In this document: positions 39,214 to 45,933 of the stretch, piece by piece
Layout of the letters: each line of letters starts with the position of its first letter
Numbering within the stretch: position 1 is the first letter of the stretch
Assembly (NCBI GenBank): GCA_020047815.1
Contig: JAIFNG010000188.1
Coordinates: forward strand, 1-45,933
Source: Anaerolinea sp.
GTDB taxonomy: Bacteria; Chloroflexota; Anaerolineae; Anaerolineales; Villigracilaceae
Length of the DNA stretch: 45,933 nucleotides
Direction of reading: 5' to 3'
Position numbers and translations under genes: made by a program
Notes under the pieces: model-generated
Database searches by the model: none
What the model was told of the DNA's origin: nothing
The model's input: only the letters and a program-made list of their open reading frames with translations

Positions 39214-39828
39214 ATGAGAAAACCACCTTCCCATTTTTCCCTTCCCCGATGCCTGACTGCTGGTCAAAGTCAAGGTCAGGGTCTGGTGGAATACGTAATC
39301 TTGATCTCTGTCATTGGTTTATCAACAGTGATTGGACTGACCCTCTTTGGAGGCTCCGTCCAGGGTGGTTTTATAAAAGCCTGTGCAAAAATGGGGAATA
39401 ATGAATGTCAGGCCGCACAGATCGAAACGCCAATTGCTGCAGGTACCATGACCCCAACTTTGGCAGTATCCGTGACGCCTTCATTGGTACCCACGGCCAC
39501 ATCCACCTTGTCTGAGCCCGAGCCCACCCGCCAGCCTATTGTGCCGATACTGACCGTCGTACCTGCTCCGACCATCGAATTATTAACGATGAGAATTAAA
39601 GTGGTTCTCAATAATAGCGGCGGGAAGAATAACCCTGGAGGAATACAGGTGGTGATCCATGACACCGCCGGTGTATATGTCGCGGAAGGTGTGACAGATG
39701 CCAAAGGCGACATCTCTTTTTCTGTTCAGCGTGGAAGTTACCTTGTTGACACATTTTATGCTAATGTCTGGCAAACGGACGGACCAATCTCGGTATCCAA
39801 TTCGAAGGAGAATGTCATTCATCGTTAG
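39214..39828 (+). CDS. Flp-type pilin-like protein with C-terminal extension
   Basis: A 204-residue protein. Residues 21-27 read GQGLVEY: cleavage after Gly21 by a prepilin peptidase would give Glu at +5 and Tyr at +6, the Flp/type IVb pilin pattern. The hydrophobic helix ILISVIGLSTVIGLTLF follows. Unlike classical Flp pilins (about 50-70 residues), it continues with a Thr/Pro-rich linker (about 75-120) and a domain at about 125-204 with GGIQVVIHDTAGVYVAEGVTD that looks like a CnaB/carboxypeptidase-regulatory beta-sandwich. It could be a minor pilin, tip adhesin or pseudopilin. No tad genes lie in the window. Confidence 0.75.
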   Translation: MRKPPSHFSLPRCLTAGQSQGQGLVEYVILISVIGLSTVIGLTLFGGSVQGGFIKACAKMGNNECQAAQIETPIAAGTMTPTLAVSVTPSLVPTATSTLSEPEPTRQPIVPILTVVPAPTIELLTMRIKVVLNNSGGKNNPGGIQVVIHDTAGVYVAEGVTDAKGDISFSVQRGSYLVDTFYANVWQTDGPISVSNSKENVIHR

Positions 39829-39910
39829 TTCATTATTCAATACGGCGCATGGAAGCACGAAGATAATCCGCCCATCCTGACCCTGGATATTCACCAACCC
39901 GCAACTATTT

Positions 39911-39916
39911 TATAAT
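39911..39916 (+). promoter_or_regulatory. Candidate -10 box for the penicillin-acylase-like gene
   Basis: TATAAT lies 81 nt before the ATG. No good -35 hexamer is seen. Transcription from here would include the hairpin at 39933-39966. Confidence 0.4.
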
Positions 39917-39932
39917 ATCGGTGTCTCATATT

Positions 39933-39966
39933 ACATGACAGTCGCCCTCGCCAGTGACTGTCATGT
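39933..39966 (+). other. Leader hairpin before the penicillin-acylase-like gene
   Basis: ACATGACAGTC (39933-39943) pairs perfectly with GACTGTCATGT (39956-39966) around a 12-nt loop, ending about 20 nt before the Shine-Dalgarno sequence. There is no T tract directly after. It may be an operator (11-bp dyad) or an mRNA structure. Confidence 0.5.
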
Positions 39967-39996
39967 TTGTTATGGAATATTTCACCCGGAGGAAAA

Positions 39997-42564
39997 ATGA
40001 AAAAAGCAGGCAAATTTATTGCAAGAGGGATCACCTTAATCGTCATTCTCGCGCTGGTCGTGGGCGCGGGCGGATTGTTCTATTTCAAGAGCCATCTGCC
40101 AAACTCTGTGGCCGGGCAATCCTTCCCGCAAATAGACGGTGAGATCCAGGTTACCGGGCTGGACGGCACAGTGGATGTCTATCGCGACAACATGGGCATA
40201 CCGCACATTTACGCATCCACCACCCACGATCTGTTTTTTACACAAGGTTATGTCCACGCGCAGGATCGATTTTGGCAGATGGACTCGTGGCGTCACATCG
40301 GGTCGGGCGAACTCTCAAAAATGTTCGGCAAAGGACAAGTGGAAACCGATTCCTTCCTCCGCACCCTTGGCTGGAGACAAACTGCCGAAGCTGAATTGGA
40401 ACAGATCAGTCCTGAGTCAAAAGCCATTCTGAATGCCTATACCGACGGCGTGAATGCGTATCTCAAAGATCACACCGACACAGCGCTCAGCCTTGAGTAT
40501 GCTGTGCTGGGCTTGCTCAGCCCCGATTACGTTATCGAAGAATGGCAACCCGTCCACTCGCTGACCTGGGGTAAAGCCATGGCCTGGGATTTGCGCGGCA
40601 ACATGGGCGACGAGATCGAGCGTGCTGTCCTGCTCAAGACATTTACCCCCGAACAAGTGGCACAGCTCTTCCCCGCTTATCCCGAAGACCATCCTGTGAT
40701 CGTAAACAAGATCGAGGGCAGCATCACAACCGCCTCCACCTTGAAGGTTGAACAGTCTGCCTTCAACTACTCAACCCTCCCACTGGACGATCTGGCATAC
40801 AACACATCGCTGCTTGATGCATCCCTTGGAGCGTGGAACGACGGTATCGGTTCAAACTCGTGGGCTGTCTCGGGTGAGTTGACAGGAACAGGCATGCCCT
40901 TGCTTGCGAATGATCCGCATCTAAGCATCCAAATGCCTTCCATTTGGTATCAGGTGGCAATGCACTGCCTGCCCTTAAATGATGCGTGTCCGTTCGAAGT
41001 GGCGGGCTTTTCCTTTGCGGGTGTGCCGGGTGTGGTCATCGGCCACAACGCGAAGATCGCCTGGGGCTTCACCAACACAGGTCCCGATGTGATGGATCTG
41101 TACATCGAAAAAGTAAATCCAGAAAACCCCGATCAATATGAAGTCAACGGCGAATGGGTGGACTTTGTCACCCGGACAGAATCAATTCCCGTCGTCGGCG
41201 GCGAATCGGTCAGCCTTACAGTCCGCAGCACCCGCCACGGCCCGGTCATCTCTGACACGTATGATCCGCTAAAGGATACCGGCGATCCAAAAGATACCGA
41301 ATTCGAAGCCTTCCAGGACCGCGCAGGCGTCGACCTGCCCGAGCAATATGTCATCGCCCTTGCGTGGACCGCACTCACCCCGTCCACTCCGTTCGAAGCG
41401 ATCTGGGGATTTGACAAGGCGCAAAACTGGGAAGAATTCCGCGAAGCCGCGCGCGGTTTCCATGTGCCCGCACAAAACCTGCTCTATGCAGATGTGGAGG
41501 GGAACATCGGCTACCAAATGCCTGGTGACATTCCGATCCGCGCCAAAGGGGATGGCACAGTTCCCGTCCCGGGCTGGACAGATGAATATGCGTGGACAGG
41601 TTTCATTCCGTTTGAAGAACAGCCCTACGCCTTCAACCCTGCCGAAGGCTACATTGTGACTGCCAACAATCAGGTCGCGCCGAATGATTATCCATATCTC
41701 ATCACACAGGATTGGGATTACGGTTTCCGCGCCAACCGCATTGTGAGCATGATCCAAAATGCACCCGCAAAAATTGATATTGCCTACATCCAAAAAATTC
41801 ACGGCGATGCATTCGATGCGAATGGCGAAGTCTTCCTACCCCTTCTGCTGGATGCGGATCACGCATCCGACCTGATACCCGCGCTGGACACGCTAAAGAA
41901 TTGGGATCTCCAGGACCGGGCAGATTCCACCTCAGCCGCTGTATTCAATGCCTTCTGGCGCAACTTCCTGCAGAACACATTTAACGATGAAATTCCCGAG
42001 CGTTACTGGGTGGACGGCGGTTCACGCTGGAACAATGTCATGCGCACAATGGCAGAAAACCCCAACGACCCGTTCTGGGATGACAAATCCACAACCAATG
42101 TGACCGAAACGATGAACGACATGATCAAGGTCTCATTTGCAGAAGGCGTTGCTGAATTGCAGACGATGTATGGCAAAGACATGTCCAAATGGATCTGGGG
42201 TGACATGCACGCCTCAACCTTCCGCAATTCGACCCTCGGCGAGTCCGGTGTCTCGTTGATCGAAGACCTCTTTAACCGCGGACCTATTCCCACCGGGGGT
42301 GGTGAAGCCATTGTTAACGCCACGGGCTGGTCTGTGAAAGACGGTTACGAAACCAACTGGCTGCCGTCCATGCGCATGATCGTGGATCTGGGCAACCTGA
42401 ACAATTCGATCACGGTTCATACGACAGGGCAATCAGGTCACGCATACAACAAGCACTATGACGATATGGCTGCCATGTGGGCAGACATAAAATACTATCC
42501 CATGTGGTGGGAGCAGAGCTCAGTGATAAAGGATGGCGAAGGGCATTTGAAATTGGTGCCATAG
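39997..42564 (+). CDS. Penicillin acylase family (S45) N-terminal nucleophile hydrolase
   Basis: An 855-residue secreted or membrane-anchored amidase. An N-terminal hydrophobic helix (about 10-32) acts as signal or anchor. The alpha chain starts with VTGLDGTVDVYRDNMGIPHIYA. Autocatalytic cleavage should occur before Ser286 in GSNSWAVSG, making that Ser the beta-chain nucleophile. LANDPHL, PGVVIGHNAKIAWGFTN and TANNQV are further family motifs. Substrates may be acyl-homoserine lactones, N-acyl amino acids or other amides; this cannot be fixed. GGAGG lies 6 nt before ATG 39997, which excludes a TTG ten codons upstream. A strong terminator follows. Confidence 0.9.
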   Translation: MKKAGKFIARGITLIVILALVVGAGGLFYFKSHLPNSVAGQSFPQIDGEIQVTGLDGTVDVYRDNMGIPHIYASTTHDLFFTQGYVHAQDRFWQMDSWRHIGSGELSKMFGKGQVETDSFLRTLGWRQTAEAELEQISPESKAILNAYTDGVNAYLKDHTDTALSLEYAVLGLLSPDYVIEEWQPVHSLTWGKAMAWDLRGNMGDEIERAVLLKTFTPEQVAQLFPAYPEDHPVIVNKIEGSITTASTLKVEQSAFNYSTLPLDDLAYNTSLLDASLGAWNDGIGSNSWAVSGELTGTGMPLLANDPHLSIQMPSIWYQVAMHCLPLNDACPFEVAGFSFAGVPGVVIGHNAKIAWGFTNTGPDVMDLYIEKVNPENPDQYEVNGEWVDFVTRTESIPVVGGESVSLTVRSTRHGPVISDTYDPLKDTGDPKDTEFEAFQDRAGVDLPEQYVIALAWTALTPSTPFEAIWGFDKAQNWEEFREAARGFHVPAQNLLYADVEGNIGYQMPGDIPIRAKGDGTVPVPGWTDEYAWTGFIPFEEQPYAFNPAEGYIVTANNQVAPNDYPYLITQDWDYGFRANRIVSMIQNAPAKIDIAYIQKIHGDAFDANGEVFLPLLLDADHASDLIPALDTLKNWDLQDRADSTSAAVFNAFWRNFLQNTFNDEIPERYWVDGGSRWNNVMRTMAENPNDPFWDDKSTTNVTETMNDMIKVSFAEGVAELQTMYGKDMSKWIWGDMHASTFRNSTLGESGVSLIEDLFNRGPIPTGGGEAIVNATGWSVKDGYETNWLPSMRMIVDLGNLNNSITVHTTGQSGHAYNKHYDDMAAMWADIKYYPMWWEQSSVIKDGEGHLKLVP

Positions 42565-42587
42565 GCGCGGGGCGGTAATAAGGAAAT

Positions 42588-42629
42588 AAAAAAGGTGATG
42601 GCAGCTTTTGAAGTGCCATCACCTTTTTT
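42588..42629. terminator. Strong bidirectional intrinsic terminator
   Basis: A perfect 16-bp stem (42588-42603 with 42614-42629), loop GCTTTTGAAG, bounded by an A6 tract on the left and a T6 tract on the right. It lies 24 nt after the amidase stop and can also stop minus-strand transcripts. Confidence 0.92.
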
Positions 42630-42713
42630 AGTATGTGGATATTGCCGCGCATCGACCTAACCATTCAGGGAATGAGACGGACTTTACATAAGATTTTGCA
42701 GGAAACAGGCTAT

Positions 42714-42758
42714 GTGAGTCGCAATATCAGGCGGGGAAGGCCTGATATTGCGACTCAC
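42714..42758. repeat. Perfect 19-bp hairpin between convergent genes
   Basis: The left arm 42714-42732 and right arm 42740-42758 are exact complements (starting GTGAGTCGCAATATC), separated by GGGGAAG. There is no T tract on either side. It is not a typical terminator, and a REP-like element, or a half of a small mobile unit, is possible. Confidence 0.7.
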
Positions 42759-42792
42759 GAACATATGATGGGTGGTTAATAAGCTACAAACC

Positions 42793-43356
42793 TTAAAGAA
42801 AAGCACGATGCGTACCCGATCTATTTTCTCGAATCTTATATTTGTTTTGTACAAAGCCATTCTTGAATGACTGTGATTTTAACAACAGCATTTTGACATC
42901 CCTTTCCAATTTACCAAACAGCGGCAGACCATCTCCGAGCAGAACAGGAATGGTGGTAATGGTCATTTCGTCCACGAGTGATTCACTTAGGAAGCGCTGG
43001 ATGGTCACGCCGCCGTCGAGGTAAATGTGATTCACACCGCGCCGCTCCATTTCCTTGACCAACTCTCTGGGAGATAAATGCAGCACCTCCACTTTGTCTG
43101 CAAGTCCGGCTGGAAGGGTCAATTCCCTGCTGGTAAGCACGCTCACTTTTTTATAATAAGGCCACGCACCGAAGGTGAGGACTTTTTCAAATGTATTTCG
43201 TCCCATGACAATATGGTCGATCGTAGACATGAACGCCGGATAACCAAAATCCTCCCCGCCCTCTTCGCCAGCAGGGAGCCAGTTCAGGTCGCCATTTTTA
43301 CGGGCGATGAAACCATCCAGGCTGACTGCAATGTACACGGAAATTTTTACGGTCAT
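42793..43356 (-). CDS. Dihydrofolate reductase / RibD C-terminal family protein
   Basis: A 187-residue NADPH-dependent reductase fold. ISVYIAVSLDGFIARKNGDLNWL at the N-terminus, IVMGRNTFEKVLTFG and NHIYLDGGVTIQRFL (nucleotide-binding glycine pair), followed by TIPVLLGDGLPLFG, place it in the DHFR/RibD-C family often annotated YyaP/YwjB. It is not a bona fide folate DHFR, and its substrate is unknown. AAGGAG 8 nt before ATG supports the start. Confidence 0.88.
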   Translation of the reverse strand: MTVKISVYIAVSLDGFIARKNGDLNWLPAGEEGGEDFGYPAFMSTIDHIVMGRNTFEKVLTFGAWPYYKKVSVLTSRELTLPAGLADKVEVLHLSPRELVKEMERRGVNHIYLDGGVTIQRFLSESLVDEMTITTIPVLLGDGLPLFGKLERDVKMLLLKSQSFKNGFVQNKYKIRENRSGTHRAFL

Positions 43357-43391
43357 GGGACATCTCCTTGTTTTAATATGCGCTGCTGGAA

Positions 43392-43427
43392 AATAAATTT
43401 CCGAAGGTTGGTCTTCGGAAATTTATT
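43392..43427 (-). terminator. Perfect 15-bp hairpin between the UspA and DHFR-like genes
   Basis: 43392-43406 pairs perfectly with 43413-43427 around GTTGGT. The stem contains ATTTCCGAAG, the arm shared with hairpins at 25594 and 29879. On the minus strand it lies 35 nt past the UspA stop, ending in TATTTTCC, so it may terminate that transcript. Confidence 0.6.
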
Positions 43428-43461
43428 CCATATTCAACAATGTTTATGTTCAAACCCCGGG

Positions 43462-43896
43462 TTAATTGGGGTGGATCAATATGACCGGGATATGCGAATG
43501 ATGCACAACCCTGTCCGCGACACTGCCCAGCAGCCAGCGCTTAACTCCTAAGTAACCATGGGTGGACATGGCGATCACATCGGCATGGGTTTCGTCAGCG
43601 GCTTCCAATATCTCTTCTGAAACCACACCCTCACGCGTCATGCCGGTCACTCTAACGCCTTCATCCTGAAGTTTGGAAACCTCTGCCTTCATGTAGTCTT
43701 TCGCCTCTTTCTCTATCATATGGATAATGTTGTCGCCGCCAGCGGGGTTATGAGCAAAGAGGTATCGGGCAGGTGTGACCGCCACCCGCAAGAGAACGAT
43801 TTCCGCGCCTTCTGATCTTGCCAGGGCTTGTGCATGAGGAAGTACCGCCTCTGCAAGAGGTGAACCATCAAGGGGAACAAGAATTTTCTTATACAT
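43462..43896 (-). CDS. Universal stress protein (UspA family)
   Basis: A 144-residue nucleotide-binding stress protein. YKKILVPLDGSPLAEAVLPHA is the typical start, and the ATP-binding signature is STHGYLGVKRWLLGSVADRVVHHSHIPVILI. It is probably an ATP-binding dimer involved in stress survival. ATG at 43896 has AAGGAG 7 nt upstream, and the family start follows directly; the longer open frame to 43983 adds 29 unsupported residues. Confidence 0.92.
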   Translation of the reverse strand: MYKKILVPLDGSPLAEAVLPHAQALARSEGAEIVLLRVAVTPARYLFAHNPAGGDNIIHMIEKEAKDYMKAEVSKLQDEGVRVTGMTREGVVSEEILEAADETHADVIAMSTHGYLGVKRWLLGSVADRVVHHSHIPVILIHPN

Positions 43897-44149
43897 GACA
43901 CATCTCCTTTTTTTGTGCGAAAAAAACACGCTAAAGGGCATGTGAACACTTATACGCCATCCCGCAGGTACCCCCACAGCCAAACCTGCAATACAGGTAC
44001 ATATCTACAGGCACTGCCTGCAGGACATTCCACCTAAGTAAGTGAACATGTCCATTCATACTATAGCAAAATATGAAGATGGTTTCAAGCAACCAGCGAC
44101 CCGATCCAGCTCAGGAGACCCAACTACACGCGGGGTTTATTCCAAAAAA

Positions 44150-44476
44150 TCACCAGACAGGAAAAGTGAATATCCCTGCATAACCTGCCAGCAGATCCAG
44201 CAGGTCGAAGGTGCGGGTGGAAAAAAATTTGGGAAGGAACAGGGCAAGGATCAACCCAATTGAAAGTGTCACCCGAACCGGATATTTGAACGGACGCGAG
44301 GAGAGAATTGCGCAGGTAAGAACAAAATCAAAGAGCCCAAAAAGGATAAAGTGTCCAATCTTATCCCCATTCGGAAAATCATAGAGCGCGCGTATCGAAT
44401 ACGGCAGATTCCCGTTATCCGCAAGAACAATGACGGCGATCACAAAAATAAGAAAAAACACGCTGATGTATTTCAT
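44150..44476 (-). CDS. VanZ-like small membrane protein, degenerate copy
   Basis: A 108-residue protein with three or four predicted transmembrane helices (ISVFFLIFVIAVIVLA, IGHFILFGLFDFVLTCAIL, LSIGLILALFLP). DKIGHFILFG matches the VanZ-family DKxxHF motif and DLLDLLAGYAGI the C-terminal one. The conserved E-E-x-S-Q of the third helix, present in the upstream neighbour, is missing (LFLPKFFST). The ATG directly abuts the T run of an intrinsic terminator and has no Shine-Dalgarno sequence, so expression is uncertain; it may be a decaying paralogue. Confidence 0.65.
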   Translation of the reverse strand: MKYISVFFLIFVIAVIVLADNGNLPYSIRALYDFPNGDKIGHFILFGLFDFVLTCAILSSRPFKYPVRVTLSIGLILALFLPKFFSTRTFDLLDLLAGYAGIFTFPVW

Positions 44477-44506
44477 AAAAAATGGGCCGGGCTGCTGGCC
44501 CGACCC
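44477..44506 (-). terminator. Intrinsic terminator abutting a start codon
   Basis: On the minus strand GGGTCGGGC (44506-44498) pairs with GCCCGGCCC (44492-44484), loop CAGCA, followed by A and TTTTTT (44482-44477), then directly the ATG of the degenerate VanZ-like gene. It lies just after the upstream VanZ gene stop. It probably ends the DedA-VanZ transcript. Confidence 0.85.
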
Positions 44507-44512
44507 ACAAAA

Positions 44513-44911
44513 TTATTCTTTTGATTCCTCAGCAAGAGCAGCCACAGATCTCTTCCGTATTTGGTACGCGAACAAGGCAAAAGTGATGATCCCGATATAA
44601 TTTGTCAACAAGTCTGCCAGGGAAGCATCCCGGTTTGCGATGGGCGCCTGGGAGATTTCCTCCAGGGTAAAGATCGCCAGCAGGAACAGGGTGAAGATGA
44701 TGGAAATTCGCTTCCAATTTTGCCCGGGCAATAACTGCATTGCAGTCCTGTTAACCAGAAAACTCAGGAAACCGATCAAAAAGAAATGAGCTGCCTTGTC
44801 CCCAAGCGGGATCCTGTTCATCACCCACACAAGGAAATCCAGCTTACCCATATTGGCAAAAACGATCAGGGTAACCAGGAAAAGAGAAAAAAGAACAGTG
44901 ACCCAGATCAC
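44513..44911 (-). CDS. VanZ-like family membrane protein
   Basis: A 132-residue protein with four predicted transmembrane helices. DKAAHFFLIGFLSFLVN and TLEEISQAPIANRDASLADLLTNYIGI are the two VanZ-family motifs, both intact. The family is named for a teicoplanin-resistance protein but mostly has unknown envelope roles. I chose GTG at 44911 because it overlaps the DedA stop by 4 nt (GTGA) and leads straight into the first helix. A longer ATG start at 44956 would overlap DedA by 49 nt. It is probably co-translated with DedA. Confidence 0.78.
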   Translation of the reverse strand: MIWVTVLFSLFLVTLIVFANMGKLDFLVWVMNRIPLGDKAAHFFLIGFLSFLVNRTAMQLLPGQNWKRISIIFTLFLLAIFTLEEISQAPIANRDASLADLLTNYIGIITFALFAYQIRKRSVAALAEESKE

Positions 44912-45558
44912 GCAGGCGTCTTTTCCACTTTCGCTTCGTTGCGAGCCTTCCACCACTCGAAGACCATCGGCAAGACCGAGATCAGGATGATGACGATGAT
45001 CACATATTCAAAATTATGGCGCACGAATGGGATATTGCCAAAGAAATACCCTGCGAAGGTAAAGAGCGCCACCCACGTGATGCCGCCAATAAAGTTATAA
45101 GTGATGAAATAACCATAGGTCATCTTGCCAATGCCTGCTACAAATGGGGCAAAGGTGCGAACGATCGGCACAAAACGCGCAAGGAAGATGGCTTTGCCGC
45201 CATGCTTTTCAAAGAAGGCGTGCGTCTTCTCCAAATATTCCTTTTTGATCCATTTGATATTATAGGCGCGGTCTCCCAAATAATGACCGATGGAATAATT
45301 GACCGTATCGCCAAGAATTGCGGCAACCATCAACAAGCCTGCCAGAAACCAGACGTTCAAGGAACCAAGCGCTGCAAATGTACCAGCCGCAAACAACAGG
45401 GAATCGCCTGGCAGGAAGGGCATGATCACCAGGCCCGTCTCGACAAAAATTACCACAAACAAAATACCATACGTCCATGCGCCATACTGGGAAATGATGG
45501 TATCCAGATATTCATCCAAATGCAGGAACAGGTCGATCAGAAACGTTACAACTTCCAT
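44908..45558 (-). CDS. DedA/VTT-family membrane protein
   Basis: A 216-residue inner-membrane protein of the DedA family, implicated in undecaprenyl-phosphate or phospholipid flipping and membrane energisation. FVETGLVIMPFLPGDSLLFAAG is the re-entrant loop motif with its acidic residue. FFEKHGGKAIFLARFVPIVRTFAPFVAGIGKM holds the conserved Arg residues, typical of YqjA/YohD members. The start has only a weak purine-rich upstream sequence. The VanZ-like gene is coupled at its 3' end. Confidence 0.92.
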   Translation of the reverse strand: MEVVTFLIDLFLHLDEYLDTIISQYGAWTYGILFVVIFVETGLVIMPFLPGDSLLFAAGTFAALGSLNVWFLAGLLMVAAILGDTVNYSIGHYLGDRAYNIKWIKKEYLEKTHAFFEKHGGKAIFLARFVPIVRTFAPFVAGIGKMTYGYFITYNFIGGITWVALFTFAGYFFGNIPFVRHNFEYVIIVIILISVLPMVFEWWKARNEAKVEKTPA

Positions 45559-45625
45559 TTTAATTTACTCGCTTTCATTATTATTATTTTCAAAGTGTGG
45601 ACATTTTTCAGCCAATGGGCGGAGA

Positions 45626-45904
45626 TTATACACTGCTTTCTTTTTTCGTATCAATTCGGATTAGCCAATCACCCAGCGCCAGGAATACCAGGCACCCAAT
45701 CGCACCCACACCAACATCCAGTGCGCCCAAGATCAGCAGGTGCCAGCCGAGCCAAATGCTGATCCCCTGCCCTATAACAAAACCCAATGTGCTCAATCCC
45801 AAATACAACAACAAACGCCAGCCGCTTCCGCCGCGCAGAGTGTGAAATAGCGCACCGATGAACCATGAGATCAACAGGGCAATAATCAGGATAGGTATGG
45901 TCAT
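45626..45904 (-). CDS. Small integral membrane protein at the window edge
   Basis: A 92-residue protein with three predicted transmembrane helices (IPILIIALLISWFIGALFHTL, LLLYLGLSTLGFVIGQGISIWLG, LGALDVGVGAIGCLVFLALGDWL). I do not recognise a named family. No Shine-Dalgarno sequence precedes the ATG, and the frame stays open to the window end, so the true start may lie outside. It ends 67 nt before the DedA start on the same strand. Confidence 0.6.
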   Translation of the reverse strand: MTIPILIIALLISWFIGALFHTLRGGSGWRLLLYLGLSTLGFVIGQGISIWLGWHLLILGALDVGVGAIGCLVFLALGDWLIRIDTKKESSV

Positions 45905-45933
45905 GGGAAGAAAGGGTGAACAAGGAAGGATGA

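Noticed and set aside
45016..45762. 248-residue open frame on plus across the DedA gene
   Set aside because: It is antisense to a clear DedA protein, has no motif or ribosome-binding site, and is a shadow frame.
1..45933. CRISPR arrays, insertion sequences or prophage
   Set aside because: No regularly spaced direct repeats, transposase, integrase or phage structural proteins were found.

Overview
The window looks like chromosomal DNA of a free-living bacterium, most probably Chloroflexota, class Anaerolineae. This is an inference from gene content, not a marker-gene placement. Supporting signs are multi-GAF signalling proteins, a mevalonate-type GHMP kinase, an ALDH16-type double aldehyde dehydrogenase, glycine decarboxylase split into two P subunits, and dispersed repeats beginning TGTCATTGCGAGG. 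GC content is moderate. There are no phage, plasmid, insertion-sequence or CRISPR features and no tRNA or rRNA, but there is one SRP RNA gene.

Layout. 1-3500: an Ada-like alkylation-repair regulator, an EamA exporter and glutamine synthetase I, all on plus, closed by a strong terminator. 3580-3790: a dispersed repeat. 3815-6340 (minus): an ABC exporter ATPase and permease, then a thioredoxin-fold peroxiredoxin-like protein. 6531-6887 (plus): a small DsrE-family protein whose reading frame contains an in-frame TGA exactly where homologues carry the first Cys of a C-G-x-C motif. A SECIS-like hairpin follows immediately, so it is very probably a selenoprotein that ordinary gene calling truncates. 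6962-11134 (minus): a partner-switching module made of an RsbV-like antagonist, an RsbW-like kinase and a five-GAF SpoIIE phosphatase. 11470-15019 (plus): a CheC-like phosphatase, a PAS-GAF-GAF-GGDEF diguanylate cyclase, a single-domain CheY and a second CheC-like protein, with no receptor or CheA in the window.

15181-20822 holds a GT2 glycosyltransferase (minus), then HAD phosphatase, DHH phosphoesterase, mevalonate-kinase-like GHMP kinase and an AAA ATPase (plus). The GT2/AAA divergent promoter region exists twice, about 3.5 kb apart, each copy keeping one intact gene and a decayed stub of the other. 20855-25571: glycerophosphodiesterase, a secreted or membrane-anchored GH3 glycosidase and an SDH-type Clp-fold protease. 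25842-27689: two response regulators, one with PAS and HD-GYP. 27731-27838: small SRP RNA behind a near-consensus promoter, followed by two paralogous membrane-anchored proteins and another membrane protein.

29975-33689: a tandem glycine riboswitch whose last stem overlaps an intrinsic terminator, then gcvH, gcvPA and gcvPB; gcvT is absent here. 33849-37652: a small unknown protein, a RidA-like protein without the catalytic Arg, a SUKH/SMI1-KNR4 protein and the ALDH16-type enzyme. 37912-42564: a zinc-ribbon/TPR membrane protein, a Flp-pilin-like protein with a C-terminal extension, and a penicillin-acylase-family N-terminal-nucleophile hydrolase. 42793-45904 (minus): a DHFR/RibD-type reductase, a universal stress protein, two VanZ-like proteins, a DedA protein and a small membrane protein at the window edge. 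Recurrent themes are second-messenger and phospho-switch signalling, thiol/selenol redox chemistry and envelope functions.
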